Part shown: positions 8,829 to 18,082 of the stretch, in pieces | Layout: each line of letters starts with the position of its first letter | Numbering within the stretch: position 1 is the first letter of the stretch | NCBI RefSeq assembly: GCF_000020145.1 | Contig: NC_010644.1 | Location: 248,001-312,000, forward strand | Source: Elusimicrobium minutum Pei191 | Lineage (GTDB): Bacteria > Elusimicrobiota > Elusimicrobia > Elusimicrobiales > Elusimicrobiaceae | Direction of reading: 5' to 3' | Length of the DNA stretch: 64,000 nt | Notes under the pieces: model-generated | Database searches by the model: none | What the model saw: the letters and a program-made list of their open reading frames with translations, nothing else | What the model was told of the DNA's origin: nothing | Made by a program: the position numbers and the translations under genes

Positions 8829-8861
8829 AAACGATATCCCTTTTTTAGGGATATCGTTTTT
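8829..8861 (+). terminator. Intrinsic terminator between the two outer-membrane protein genes
   Basis: Perfect 10-bp stem ACGATATCCC/GGGATATCGT with a T-rich loop and a following T run. It ends only about 17 bp before the next ATG, so the downstream gene must depend on read-through or on a promoter within or just after the hairpin. Confidence 0.8.
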
Positions 8862-8878
8862 AAAGAGGTAAAAAGAAA

Positions 8879-9754
8879 ATGAAAAAGACTTTTATATTTT
8901 TGTCGGCGGTAATTTTATTGAATATAACCCTATTTGCGCAGGAAGGCGGCAAAAGCGGTTGGGAGCTGGAACTTAAAAGAATATCTTTAAATCTTACAAG
9001 CACAAGCGTTCAGCATGCCCAAAGATATGGAGGATTTGCTGATTCCAGACTTTCAGCTGACGGCCAGACTTTAATACAGGGGTATGGTAATTTATTTGCC
9101 GGTTATTACGCGGAAATGTTTTTGTGGTCTAATAATTTGGTGGCTGAATACGGCAGAACGGAAATCAGGCCCGCGGACGGTAGCCCGGCAACTAAGTCTG
9201 AAAATGTTGACAGAATTACAATTACAACAGACCTTGCTTACAGGCTTTGGGAGATTGAGGATTTTCTAGGCGGGTTTGAAGCCGGGCCTTTTGCTAATTT
9301 AGAATACCAAACAGAATTTACCACTGCTTCAAGCGGACACAGGAAGCAGGTAGGCAGAGCCAGAGGAGGGGCTAAATTATTTAAAGGAAAATATATAAGA
9401 GAGTTTTATTTAGCCGGCGTTTTGGAGGAAGATTTTACCATTACCCCATATTCAACCAACTTCGCCTGGGAAACCGGTTTAAGGCTTGAACATGAATTAA
9501 GAGATGGTGTTAAAGCGCTTTTTGACGCGTATTTTAGGGATTATGTTTATAGGAGTGATGAAAGAAATATTGACCTTGATTATGAAATAGGTATTGAGGC
9601 CCGCATGGACGTATTAGTTTATAAAAACTTAAGCGTTGCGCCGTTTATTAACTGGTATGCCGCGCAGGCCACCAACTTTGGCGGACTAGGTCAAAATTTA
9701 TTTGTAGGCGTGTCATTTTCATTTAGCCGTTTGTTTATAGCCGCTGGCAAATAA
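8879..9754 (+). CDS. Predicted outer-membrane protein (291 aa)
   Basis: A signal peptide (residues 1-21, ending LFAQ) and about 270 residues of beta-strand pattern with many aromatic girdle residues; the C-terminal strands (FVGVSFSFSRLFIAAGK) look membrane-spanning. No enzymatic motif is visible. It is preceded by AAAGAGG, a plausible ribosome-binding site, immediately downstream of a terminator. The arrangement next to a similar barrel-like gene suggests a pair of surface proteins, but no function can be assigned from sequence. Confidence 0.6.
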   Translation: MKKTFIFLSAVILLNITLFAQEGGKSGWELELKRISLNLTSTSVQHAQRYGGFADSRLSADGQTLIQGYGNLFAGYYAEMFLWSNNLVAEYGRTEIRPADGSPATKSENVDRITITTDLAYRLWEIEDFLGGFEAGPFANLEYQTEFTTASSGHRKQVGRARGGAKLFKGKYIREFYLAGVLEEDFTITPYSTNFAWETGLRLEHELRDGVKALFDAYFRDYVYRSDERNIDLDYEIGIEARMDVLVYKNLSVAPFINWYAAQATNFGGLGQNLFVGVSFSFSRLFIAAGK

Positions 9755-9770
9755 CAATTGATTTTAATTT

Positions 9771-9800
9771 AAAACCCCGCTTAGTTTAAAGCGGGGTTTT
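9771..9800 (+). terminator. Intrinsic terminator
   Basis: AAAACCCCGC/GCGGGGTTTT with a 10-nt loop follows the outer-membrane protein gene. The A/T flanks make it usable from both strands, and it also lies downstream of the minus-strand gene at 9892-10155. Confidence 0.85.
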
Positions 9801-9891
9801 GTATTTAAGCGGGAAAAACCGGATAGACCAAAAATTCCAATATACTAAAAATACGGAGTCTGTAGTTTTGACAGCAAAATTTATTTGTTTG

Positions 9892-10155
9892 TTATTTAGT
9901 TTTTTTGCTTTTAAATAGCATCCTAATAATAACAAATAACAAAAACGCCAAAAGAAATGAGAAAAGAAAAATCCAACCAGTTTTTGCAAAGATTTCAAGT
10001 TCAGGATTGGGGACGGAAAGACATAAGGTTGCGCCGTTTTTGCCGATAGTGCATCGGTATTGCGAGGGGAAAAGGTAAAATCCTGCGAAAAATAAACCAA
10101 CTGTTGCAATAATCCACAACCCAATAAAAACTATTATAGATTTAAAAAGTTTCAT
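9892..10155 (-). CDS. Small two-helix membrane protein (87 aa)
   Basis: The 87-residue product has two long hydrophobic segments (about 5-27 and 59-78) and a short periplasmic or cytoplasmic loop with two Cys (YRCTIGKNGATLCL), ending in a basic tail KSKKTK. A good AGAGGA ribosome-binding site lies before the ATG. A longer overlapping frame on the same strand lacks such support. I know no family; an inner-membrane location is the only safe prediction. It marks the edge of the accessory region. Confidence 0.6.
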   Translation of the reverse strand: MKLFKSIIVFIGLWIIATVGLFFAGFYLFPSQYRCTIGKNGATLCLSVPNPELEIFAKTGWIFLFSFLLAFLLFVIIRMLFKSKKTK

Positions 10156-10712
10156 AATATATCCTCTTTTAATATTATAAGTATTTTTCGTACAAATGTG
10201 GCTGTGAAAAAGGCAAATAGAGAATTTTATGCTGTTTTATTCATGTTTTTGCCTTAAAGCACTATATAAAACTCTCTCATAGGAAAAGGTTAGGATATTC
10301 TGAAGAAAAATAAAAAATACCCGGGTTTAACGGTGATTTTCACCAAACTTGGGTATTAAATGGCGAGTACATAGTATTGGCAGCAAATGCTCTCTGTTTA
10401 TATTTTTCAAAATTTTCGTATATCAGGGACTTTGCAGGAAATTTTAGCGTTTTGGGGCATTTTATGCAGATTTTTTAGATGATTTGCCGTATACAATGGA
10501 AAGAGATTCCCGTTAGAAAATAACAGCGAATTAATTCTTTTTATCAGGGATTTTTATAAAAAAAATATAAAAAGAGGTAATTAAAAATCAGTCTTTTTTA
10601 GACATATTTTGCGACATTGATCTTGAAAAACATTCTATTTTAGGCAAACTTTGCACGCTTTTGCAATTTTGCAACCTTGCACAATTATATCGGATAAAAA
10701 AGCATATATTTA
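10156..10712. other. Gene-free AT-rich stretch (557 bp)
   Basis: No convincing reading frame on either strand. It contains a hairpin with outer arms AATACCC/GGGTATT and inner arms GGTG/CACC at about 10316-10357, which could be a terminator or old structured element. The rest looks like decayed sequence. Confidence 0.5.
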
Positions 10713-11450
10713 TTACTTTTGTATCCAATTATGGCTGTCATGCGCTTTCATAAAACTATATGCATCAGAAAGAACAGAATTCCATGCTTTTATGAATAAT
10801 TCTTTATCAATAAATATATCTATCAAAGTTTCAAAATCTTTCTCATTGTCTCTTCGTATAGCAAAACGTAGCTTTCCGTTATTTTTTTGCCAAATAAATA
10901 GTTCTTCATGTGAGTAGTATTCAAAGTAAGCCTTGGCATCTTTGCCATCTTTAATATTTTTAAGAAAGCTATCCATAGAAGAAAACAAATGTTTTGTTTC
11001 CCAGGCTATATCTGCTATCCTTTCTGGACCGGCTGTAATTGTTAGTGCAATTACGATTACGTCATTACAAACAGGGTCGGCTTTGTTATCCTTACACTCT
11101 TGTTCATCTATCTTCCATAAAATCTTGAGTTCATTAGCCTGTTGTGGCTTGGAAGAGAATTCTGTGGGCATTTCATCAGGGGCGCGCCAACATCCATTTT
11201 CGAAATCTAAAGTCCAGCCATCATACATGATTATATGGTGGAGATGATGGAAGGTGCGAAAATCGTTCGTAAGCTTCTGATATATATTCCAATCACCATG
11301 GCAGATCATTTCCACCTTTTCCACATCAGGATTAGAAATGAAATCCTTTTTTAACTTTTCGTCGGATATCCCACCGTCATAAATTTGCCATCCGGCTTGT
11401 CCTTTATATTTAACAGCAAAAGTTTTTGTTTTATATGGAAATTCTTTCAT
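10713..11450 (-). CDS. Hypothetical soluble protein (245 aa)
   Basis: The 245-residue product lacks a signal peptide and membrane segments. It is rich in Asp/Glu, Trp and His, with a central stretch HHLHHIIMYDGWTLDF and a C-terminal region resembling a small alpha/beta fold. I recognise no family. Orphan genes of this composition in accessory regions are often immunity proteins of polymorphic toxins, but no toxin gene is next to it, so that is speculation. It stands alone, with long non-coding stretches on both sides. Confidence 0.6.
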   Translation of the reverse strand: MKEFPYKTKTFAVKYKGQAGWQIYDGGISDEKLKKDFISNPDVEKVEMICHGDWNIYQKLTNDFRTFHHLHHIIMYDGWTLDFENGCWRAPDEMPTEFSSKPQQANELKILWKIDEQECKDNKADPVCNDVIVIALTITAGPERIADIAWETKHLFSSMDSFLKNIKDGKDAKAYFEYYSHEELFIWQKNNGKLRFAIRRDNEKDFETLIDIFIDKELFIKAWNSVLSDAYSFMKAHDSHNWIQK

Positions 11451-11895
11451 GTTTTAATTCCGTTTTAGGTGTCTGTTAATTATTGGCGATAGAGTAATTC
11501 TGCAACACGACTATATAGCCGTCGAATTTCAAACAGTCTGCATCTTTTTCTTAATCATACATCGAGGTTAGCTCAACTGTTTTTGCATAAATTCTATGGA
11601 CAATTTTATAATTATTAAATTATGGGGAGATGTGGTTTTCATACTGCTTATAAAGAGCCTTAATTTCTTTTACAACTCCTATTATTTTAAATAGCGGCTT
11701 TCTGTTATCGTAATGATTTTCGTAATAATAATCTATATCAAAGATAGCATATATAAATTTTCTATTCGTTTTGCAGCACGCCATTTTATATTGTCGCCAA
11801 TTTTTTAAAGACTTCCCTTAGTTATTGTATTTGCCACTCTTCAACTAAAGCCATACATTTTTTCTTTTTTCAGAATTCATTTACCAATCTGCAAT
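11451..11895. other. Mostly non-coding stretch with one possible small frame
   Basis: Apart from the possible 54-codon frame at 11620-11784 on the minus strand I see no gene, tRNA or strong terminator. AT-rich and probably decayed. Confidence 0.4.
11620..11784 (-). CDS. Possible small ORF (54 aa), perhaps a gene remnant
   Basis: A 54-codon frame beginning MACCKTNRKF and ending KQYENHISP. The amino-acid pattern (FDIDYYYENHYDNRKPLFKII) looks protein-like rather than random, but there is no clear ribosome-binding site. It may be the C-terminal piece of a larger decayed gene belonging with its two orphan neighbours. Confidence 0.3.
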   Translation of the reverse strand: MACCKTNRKFIYAIFDIDYYYENHYDNRKPLFKIIGVVKEIKALYKQYENHISP

Positions 11896-12525
11896 TTATA
11901 ATATTTCAGTATTTAATAATTGAAGTTCTTTTTTTAATGACCAATTTTTGGTTTTTCCTTCCTTACTTATATACAATATCTTGTTATAAAGTAGGTAATA
12001 CTTTAATTCAAGGAACTGGCTTAATGGGAATTGTGTGTTTGTAGCCCAATTTCCTCTAAATCCCAAAAGCCCGTATTCTTTAACAATAGCGTCAATTTGT
12101 GTTAGAATTACAGCTAAAAAAGCTTTGAAATTTACTATTTTGTCTAAAACTATTTTGTTATATTTTTCTTTTCCACTTTCGTCCTCATATAAACTTTTAA
12201 TGATTATTCTAAGGTTTCTTCTCCTATGCCGTTCCAAGCTCCACGCGTAACCGCCTGGCTCATCTTCCCATATAAAAACAGAGTCGTCATTTGTAATTTT
12301 AGTATTTTTACCTTGTTTTGAAATTATATCCCATTCCGCAATAATACTTAATAGCCCTTCCAATAAATCCGTGATGGGAAAACACAAATAACTTATACTT
12401 GGAAAAATAACTTTCGTGTCACCTATTTTAAGATAGGCTTTTGAGCAACCAAACCCTTCAAGTTTATATTTGAATTCTATGTTTGTTTCAGTTTTAATTA
12501 TAGGTTTTATCTTTTTAATTTTCAT
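11896..12525 (-). CDS. Hypothetical protein (209 aa), possibly immunity-like
   Basis: A 209-residue soluble protein without signal peptide. The middle contains WEDEPGGYAWSLERHRRRNL followed by IIIKSLYEDE, a pattern (W.DEPGGY.W plus a beta strand) that I associate with immunity-type proteins of polymorphic toxin systems, but I cannot name the family. The C-terminal half is helical. It lies in the accessory region among gene debris and next to another orphan gene on the same strand. No toxin partner is visible within the window. Confidence 0.6.
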   Translation of the reverse strand: MKIKKIKPIIKTETNIEFKYKLEGFGCSKAYLKIGDTKVIFPSISYLCFPITDLLEGLLSIIAEWDIISKQGKNTKITNDDSVFIWEDEPGGYAWSLERHRRRNLRIIIKSLYEDESGKEKYNKIVLDKIVNFKAFLAVILTQIDAIVKEYGLLGFRGNWATNTQFPLSQFLELKYYLLYNKILYISKEGKTKNWSLKKELQLLNTEIL

Positions 12526-12642
12526 AACGAAATTTTATCAAAAAATAAGAAACATTATATTGTAATATTTATACGGCTGTTCTTAATCAGAAGAGAATGA
12601 AAAAATGCCAAATATAATACAATATAATCATATGGAAAACAT

Positions 12643-12822
12643 ATGAAAAATTTCCACCATGTCTTTATTTTCCCACAAATGATTTGCCACGATTTGTTTT
12701 TTGTAAGTTCTTATTATATCCCTTTTATTAAAATAGTAAAAAGACAAGCTTTACAGGAAGAGTTTGACGACGAAATAACCAACTCTAAGATAGCGCCGCC
12801 CACAAAAACCGAGCCAAACTAA
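12643..12822 (+). pseudogene. Small ORF or gene remnant (59 codons)
   Basis: A frame from ATG 12643 to TAA 12822 has a hydrophobic/aromatic first half and a charged second half (LQEEFDDEITNSKIAPPT). The following bases keep protein-like composition in other frames, suggesting a longer gene broken by frameshifts. No family recognised. Confidence 0.3.
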
Positions 12823-12824
12823 CT

Positions 12825-13084
12825 CTAACGGCTAAGGACGGCAAAGAAGTAATATTCAATGGAATTGCATCAGATATTTTCGCTTTTTAAATAGGGTCTA
12901 CAACAGTATTGAAAAATTGTTAAAATACTGCAAAGCTGACACCGGTGTCTTAGGCATAGAAGATTTGGTGCACATTAAGAACAGGATAATAATACTTGAA
13001 CACACTATGCTTATCATGGAACAAATAAACTCCCTCAATGCCAAAAAGGAATATAGAAGATATATCAGAAATATGCTTAAATGA
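12825..13084 (+). pseudogene. Gene debris upstream of cas9
   Basis: Two overlapping frame fragments: one reading TAKDGKEVIFNGIASDIFAF to a stop, the other from about 12887 to TGA 13084 giving a helical, charged piece (SIEKLLKYCKADTGVLGIED, then EQINSLNAKKEYRRYIRNMLK). Neither has its own start or ribosome-binding site. This looks like a frameshifted, truncated gene, and its decay contrasts with the intact cas genes that follow. Confidence 0.35.
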
Positions 13085-13118
13085 CTATAGATAAATAGAA
13101 TTAATAAGGCGGGGGAAT

Positions 13119-16100
13119 ATGCAAAAAAATATAAATACCAAACAAAATCATATATATATTAAACAAGCTCAAAAAATAAAGGAAAAACTAGGGGATAAAC
13201 CTTATCGCATAGGCTTGGATTTGGGCGTGGGGTCTATAGGTTTTGCAATAGTTTCCATGGAAGAAAACGATGGTAATGTCTTATTGCCGAAAGAAATAAT
13301 AATGGTAGGAAGCAGGATTTTCAAAGCGTCCGCCGGGGCGGCAGATAGGAAATTATCACGAGGGCAAAGGAATAATCACAGGCACACCCGAGAAAGAATG
13401 CGGTATTTGTGGAAAGTTCTGGCGGAACAAAAATTAGCTTTGCCAGTTCCTGCCGATTTGGATAGGAAAGAAAACTCTTCAGAAGGGGAAACGTCAGCCA
13501 AACGATTTTTGGGAGACGTTTTGCAGAAAGATATATATGAGTTGAGAGTAAAATCTCTTGATGAAAGGCTTTCTTTACAGGAACTGGGCTATGTTTTATA
13601 TCATATTGCAGGGCACAGAGGCTCGTCTGCCATAAGAACTTTTGAGAATGATTCAGAGGAAGCCCAAAAAGAAAATACCGAAAATAAAAAAATAGCAGGA
13701 AACATAAAAAGATTGATGGCAAAAAAGAATTATAGAACATACGGCGAGTATCTATATAAAGAATTTTTTGAAAACAAAGAAAAACATAAGCGGGAAAAAA
13801 TAAGCAACGCAGCGAATAATCATAAATTCTCCCCCACAAGGGATTTGGTGATTAAAGAAGCGGAGGCTATATTAAAAAAACAAGCCGGGAAGGATGGTTT
13901 TCATAAAGAATTAACAGAAGAATATATTGAAAAGCTTACAAAAGCAATTGGTTATGAGTCGGAAAAACTAATCCCGGAAAGTGGTTTCTGCCCTTATTTA
14001 AAAGACGAAAAACGCTTGCCTGCATCTCATAAATTAAATGAAGAACGCAGACTTTGGGAAACACTAAACAACGCAAGATACTCTGACCCCATAGTTGATA
14101 TAGTAACGGGCGAAATTACAGGATATTACGAAAAGCAATTCACCAAAGAACAAAAGCAAAAACTGTTTGATTATCTGTTAACCGGGAGTGAACTTACGCC
14201 GGCCCAAACAAAAAAACTGCTTGGGCTAAAAAATACAAACTTCGAAGATATCATTTTACAAGGCAGAGATAAAAAAGCACAAAAAATAAAAGGTTATAAA
14301 TTAATCAAATTGGAAAGCATGCCCTTCTGGGCAAGATTATCTGAGGCGCAGCAAGACAGTTTCCTTTACGATTGGAACTCCTGCCCTGATGAAAAACTGT
14401 TGACCGAAAAACTTTCAAACGAATATCACTTAACAGAGGAAGAAATCGATAATGCGTTTAATGAAATTGTATTGTCTTCTTCCTACGCGCCGCTTGGCAA
14501 GAGTGCCATGCTCATAATTTTAGAAAAAATTAAAAATGATTTATCTTATACGGAAGCTGTGGAAGAAGCCTTAAAAGAAGGAAAATTAACCAAAGAAAAA
14601 CAAGCGATAAAAGACAGGCTACCATATTATGGCGCGGTACTCCAGGAAAGCACGCAAAAAATAATTGCAAAAGGCTTCTCCCCGCAATTTAAAGATAAAG
14701 GCTATAAAACCCCACATACAAATAAATATGAACTGGAGTATGGGAGGATAGCCAATCCCGTCGTTCACCAAACTTTGAATGAACTTCGCAAATTGGTTAA
14801 TGAAATTATAGATATTTTAGGGAAGAAACCCTGCGAAATAGGTCTGGAAACCGCCAGAGAACTAAAAAAATCCGCCGAAGACAGGTCGAAACTTAGCCGT
14901 GAGCAAAACGATAATGAAAGCAACAGAAATAGAATTTATGAAATTTATATAAGACCTCAGCAGCAGGTGATAATTACAAGAAGAGAAAACCCACGAAATT
15001 ATATTTTGAAATTTGAATTATTGGAGGAACAAAAAAGCCAATGCCCATTTTGTGGGGGACAAATAAGCCCTAATGATATTATTAATAACCAAGCCGATAT
15101 AGAACACTTATTCCCCATTGCCGAAAGCGAAGACAACGGCAGGAATAACCTTGTAATTTCCCACAGCGCTTGCAATGCCGATAAGGCAAAACGTTCCCCG
15201 TGGGCCGCGTTTGCTTCGGCAGCAAAAGACAGCAAGTATGACTATAACAGAATACTTTCTAATGTAAAAGAAAACATTCCGCATAAAGCATGGCGTTTTA
15301 ATCAGGGTGCTTTTGAAAAGTTTATAGAAAATAAACCAATGGCTGCCAGGTTTAAAACGGATAACTCTTATATTTCAAAAGTCGCGCATAAATATCTTGC
15401 CTGTTTGTTTGAAAAGCCCAATATAATCTGCGTAAAAGGCTCTCTAACAGCGCAGTTACGTATGGCGTGGGGACTGCAGGGGTTAATGATACCTTTTGCC
15501 AAACAGCTGATTACCGAGAAAGAGTCGGAGAGCTTTAATAAGGATGTAAACAGCAATAAAAAAATAAGACTGGACAACAGACATCACGCGTTAGACGCTA
15601 TCGTTATCGCGTACGCTTCGAGAGGATACGGCAATCTGCTAAATAAAATGGCCGGTAAGGATTATAAAATTAATTATAGCGAGCGCAATTGGCTTTCTAA
15701 AATTTTATTACCTCCTAATAATATTGTCTGGGAAAATATTGATGCTGATTTAGAAAGTTTTGAGAGTTCGGTAAAAACTGCGCTTAAAAACGCCTTTATC
15801 AGTGTTAAACATGACCATAGTGATAACGGCGAGCTTGTAAAAGGAACTATGTATAAAATTTTCTACTCGGAAAGGGGATATACTTTAACAACATATAAAA
15901 AATTAAGTGCTTTAAAATTAACAGATCCCCAAAAGAAGAAAACCCCGAAAGATTTTTTAGAAACGGCTCTTTTAAAATTTAAAGGCAGAGAGAGTGAGAT
16001 GAAAAATGAGAAAATAAAATCTGCCATTGAGAATAATAAAAGATTATTTGATGTTATACAAGATAACTTGGAAAAAGCGAAAAAGCTTCTGGAAGAAGAA

Positions 16101-16706
16101 AATGAAAAGTCAAAGGCGGAAGGAAAAAAAGAAAAGAATATTAATGATGCGAGTATATATCAAAAAGCTATTTCTTTATCCGGCGATAAATATGTGCAGC
16201 TTTCCAAGAAAGAGCCCGGTAAATTTTTTGCTATTTCTAAGCCCACGCCTACAACTACCGGATACGGTTACGATACGGGCGACAGTTTATGCGTGGATTT
16301 ATATTATGATAATAAAGGCAAACTCTGCGGAGAAATTATAAGGAAAATTGACGCACAGCAAAAGAACCCTTTGAAATATAAAGAACAGGGATTTACTTTG
16401 TTTGAAAGGATTTATGGCGGGGATATTTTAGAGGTTGATTTTGATATCCACAGTGATAAAAACTCTTTTAGAAACAATACCGGCTCTGCGCCAGAAAATA
16501 GAGTTTTTATTAAAGTGGGAACATTTACCGAAATTACAAATAACAATATTCAAATATGGTTTGGCAATATAATAAAAAGTACCGGCGGGCAGGATGATTC
16601 ATTTACTATAAACTCAATGCAGCAATACAATCCCCGTAAGCTTATTTTAAGTTCTTGCGGATTTATAAAATATCGTTCGCCGATATTAAAAAATAAAGAA
16701 GGTTAA
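13119..16706 (+). CDS. cas9: CRISPR-associated endonuclease Cas9 (type II-C)
   Basis: A 1195-residue RNA-guided DNA endonuclease. RuvC-I holds Asp34 (IGLDLGVGSIG); an Arg-rich bridge helix follows at about 78-105 (KLSRGQRNNHRHTRERMRYL); RuvC-II has Glu577 (LETARE); the HNH domain has His663 (DIEHLFP) and Asn686, preceded by a Cys pair (CPFC); RuvC-III has His823 and Asp826 (NRHHALDA). All catalytic residues are present, so both strands of a target should be cut. The N-terminus is about 25 residues longer than usual before RuvC-I, and the C-terminal WED/PAM-interacting part has a Lys/Glu-rich helical stretch near 960-1015. The ATG follows GGCGGGGG. cas1 begins 2 bp after the stop. No csn2 or cas4 is present, which together with gene order gives type II-C. 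Confidence 0.97.
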   Translation: MQKNINTKQNHIYIKQAQKIKEKLGDKPYRIGLDLGVGSIGFAIVSMEENDGNVLLPKEIIMVGSRIFKASAGAADRKLSRGQRNNHRHTRERMRYLWKVLAEQKLALPVPADLDRKENSSEGETSAKRFLGDVLQKDIYELRVKSLDERLSLQELGYVLYHIAGHRGSSAIRTFENDSEEAQKENTENKKIAGNIKRLMAKKNYRTYGEYLYKEFFENKEKHKREKISNAANNHKFSPTRDLVIKEAEAILKKQAGKDGFHKELTEEYIEKLTKAIGYESEKLIPESGFCPYLKDEKRLPASHKLNEERRLWETLNNARYSDPIVDIVTGEITGYYEKQFTKEQKQKLFDYLLTGSELTPAQTKKLLGLKNTNFEDIILQGRDKKAQKIKGYKLIKLESMPFWARLSEAQQDSFLYDWNSCPDEKLLTEKLSNEYHLTEEEIDNAFNEIVLSSSYAPLGKSAMLIILEKIKNDLSYTEAVEEALKEGKLTKEKQAIKDRLPYYGAVLQESTQKIIAKGFSPQFKDKGYKTPHTNKYELEYGRIANPVVHQTLNELRKLVNEIIDILGKKPCEIGLETARELKKSAEDRSKLSREQNDNESNRNRIYEIYIRPQQQVIITRRENPRNYILKFELLEEQKSQCPFCGGQISPNDIINNQADIEHLFPIAESEDNGRNNLVISHSACNADKAKRSPWAAFASAAKDSKYDYNRILSNVKENIPHKAWRFNQGAFEKFIENKPMAARFKTDNSYISKVAHKYLACLFEKPNIICVKGSLTAQLRMAWGLQGLMIPFAKQLITEKESESFNKDVNSNKKIRLDNRHHALDAIVIAYASRGYGNLLNKMAGKDYKINYSERNWLSKILLPPNNIVWENIDADLESFESSVKTALKNAFISVKHDHSDNGELVKGTMYKIFYSERGYTLTTYKKLSALKLTDPQKKKTPKDFLETALLKFKGRESEMKNEKIKSAIENNKRLFDVIQDNLEKAKKLLEEENEKSKAEGKKEKNINDASIYQKAISLSGDKYVQLSKKEPGKFFAISKPTPTTTGYGYDTGDSLCVDLYYDNKGKLCGEIIRKIDAQQKNPLKYKEQGFTLFERIYGGDILEVDFDIHSDKNSFRNNTGSAPENRVFIKVGTFTEITNNNIQIWFGNIIKSTGGQDDSFTINSMQQYNPRKLILSSCGFIKYRSPILKNKEG

Positions 16707-16708
16707 AA

Positions 16709-17605
16709 ATGTGGCGAGTTTTGGATATCCCCGGGGACGGGTACCATTTATGCGTAAAAAACAATAACTTCTCCGCAGTAAAAGACAGAGAGGAAAAACT
16801 GCATTGTTTATTTGACGATATAAACAGCATTATACTTTACGGTAATAATATTACCATTTCCAATACTTGCATACAAAAATGTTTAGAGCATAAAGTACCG
16901 GTCATCTTCTGCGATAAAACCTATAACCCCGCCGGAATGCTGCTTTCTTCTTTTACCACAAATATTTACGGACGCAGACTCCAGTTACAAATAAATGCCT
17001 CAAAACCACAAATAAAACAAGCCTGGCAACAAATAATCACAAGTAAGTTAAACAACCAAGCTGAGGTGTTAAAAAGATTTGACACGCTTAAGGCGGCGGA
17101 AACCATTTTTAATATGGCCCGCGAGGTGCGCTCTGGCGATGCTACTTTTAAAGAAGGTGTCGGCGCAAAGGTATATTTTGAAAATTTATTTAATGATTTT
17201 CATAGAAATACCGACGATAAGGATATTATAAATTCAGCGTTAAATTATGGCTATGCGATTGTTAGAAGTTCTATTGCGCGGGCGGTTGTTTCCGCCGGAT
17301 TAAATCCCGCCATCGGTATTTTCCACAGTAAGAACCATAATCCGTTTTGTTTAATAGATGATTTGATAGAACCACTGCGTCCTCTTATAGATTTTATGGT
17401 AAAAAATAAATTGGATGTTTTGACGCAAGAGGAAAGTCTGTCGCCTTCGGCTAAAAAATATATGGCAAGCGTGATAGAAAGTAACTTGTATTTTGAGGAT
17501 GGTGCCTTTAATCTTACGGCCGGGATACAAAAATATATCCAGTCGTATATCGCGTTTTTGGAAGAACGGGAAAACAGGATAATTTTCCCGGCAATTTTAA
17601 AATGA
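16709..17605 (+). CDS. cas1: CRISPR integrase Cas1
   Basis: A 298-residue Cas1 that, with Cas2, inserts new spacers at the leader end of the array. The metal-binding residues are Glu149 (FKEGVGAKVYF), His206 (IFHSKNHNPF) and Glu221 (LIEPLRP), at the canonical positions for the type II family, with the beta-rich N-terminal domain (1-85) before them. The gene starts 2 bp after cas9 and its stop overlaps the cas2 start by 4 bp (ATGA), so all three cas genes form one translationally coupled operon. Nothing suggests inactivation. Confidence 0.96.
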   Translation: MWRVLDIPGDGYHLCVKNNNFSAVKDREEKLHCLFDDINSIILYGNNITISNTCIQKCLEHKVPVIFCDKTYNPAGMLLSSFTTNIYGRRLQLQINASKPQIKQAWQQIITSKLNNQAEVLKRFDTLKAAETIFNMAREVRSGDATFKEGVGAKVYFENLFNDFHRNTDDKDIINSALNYGYAIVRSSIARAVVSAGLNPAIGIFHSKNHNPFCLIDDLIEPLRPLIDFMVKNKLDVLTQEESLSPSAKKYMASVIESNLYFEDGAFNLTAGIQKYIQSYIAFLEERENRIIFPAILK

Positions 17606-17928
17606 TTTCACCTTATAAAACAATGTGGATTTTAATAGCCTTTGACCTTCCTGTAAAAACAAAAACCCAAATGAGAATTGCCAATAAATTTAGGCAAACG
17701 CTTAAAAATTCCGGTTTTATCATGCTGCAAAAATCTATTTACAGTTACTATGCTTTCAGCAAAGAAAGATGCGACATTATTGAAAAACAAATAAAGCAGA
17801 TAGTACCCGATAATGGACACATCTGCTTTTTATTTTTTACGGACAGAATGTTTAAAATGACAAAACATTTTTACGGCAGGTTGAAAGTACAGGCCGAGCG
17901 GCCAGACTTTTTTGATACTCTTCTTTAA
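17602..17928 (+). CDS. cas2: CRISPR adaptation protein Cas2
   Basis: A 108-residue Cas2. The ferredoxin-like fold starts with WILIAFDLPVKTK, where Asp15 is the conserved acidic residue, and contains the LQKSIYSYYAFSKE strand-helix unit. Cas2 dimers bridge two Cas1 dimers during spacer acquisition. Its ATG overlaps the cas1 stop. Downstream, about 210 bp separate it from the CRISPR array; that gap carries the candidate tracrRNA on the opposite strand. Confidence 0.95.
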   Translation: MISPYKTMWILIAFDLPVKTKTQMRIANKFRQTLKNSGFIMLQKSIYSYYAFSKERCDIIEKQIKQIVPDNGHICFLFFTDRMFKMTKHFYGRLKVQAERPDFFDTLL

Positions 17929-17977
17929 ATTGAGGCTGGCTCCAATCGCCTTCTCGCCAATTTTTTAATACTTTACT

Positions 17978-18082
17978 AAAAAACTTCTTTGAACCAGTAA
18001 GCTGGCATTTTACGAAAAAACTCTTATTAGAGTTGCCCATTTTTTAAAAAATTTCTTAAAAATCCCCGAGATTTTAACTATA
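17978..18082 (-). ncRNA. Candidate tracrRNA with split anti-repeat
   Basis: Read on the minus strand (same direction as the crRNAs), 18038-18026 gives GGGCAACTCTAAT, which pairs with the first 13 nt of the CRISPR repeat with only two G-U wobbles. Upstream, 18073-18066 gives AATCTCGG, complementary to the next part of the repeat (CCGAGA.TT). The two blocks are separated by a 27-nt AT-rich insert with its own small palindrome. Downstream are a hairpin AACTCT/AGAGTT followed by T residues, a second hairpin GCCAG/CTGGT, and a T6 run at 17983-17978. Location between cas2 and the array, strand and complementarity all fit a tracrRNA. The ends are estimates. The first hairpin overlaps the anti-repeat, so hairpin and crRNA pairing exclude each other. 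Confidence 0.55.

Noticed and set aside
9786-10124. Overlapping 112-aa minus-strand frame
   Set aside because: It runs through the terminator at 9771-9800 and lacks a ribosome-binding site; the 87-aa frame in another register has two clean membrane segments and AGAGGA.
17852-18040. Minus-strand 62-aa frame between cas2 and the array
   Set aside because: It overlaps the cas2 3' end and the candidate tracrRNA and has no protein-like features.
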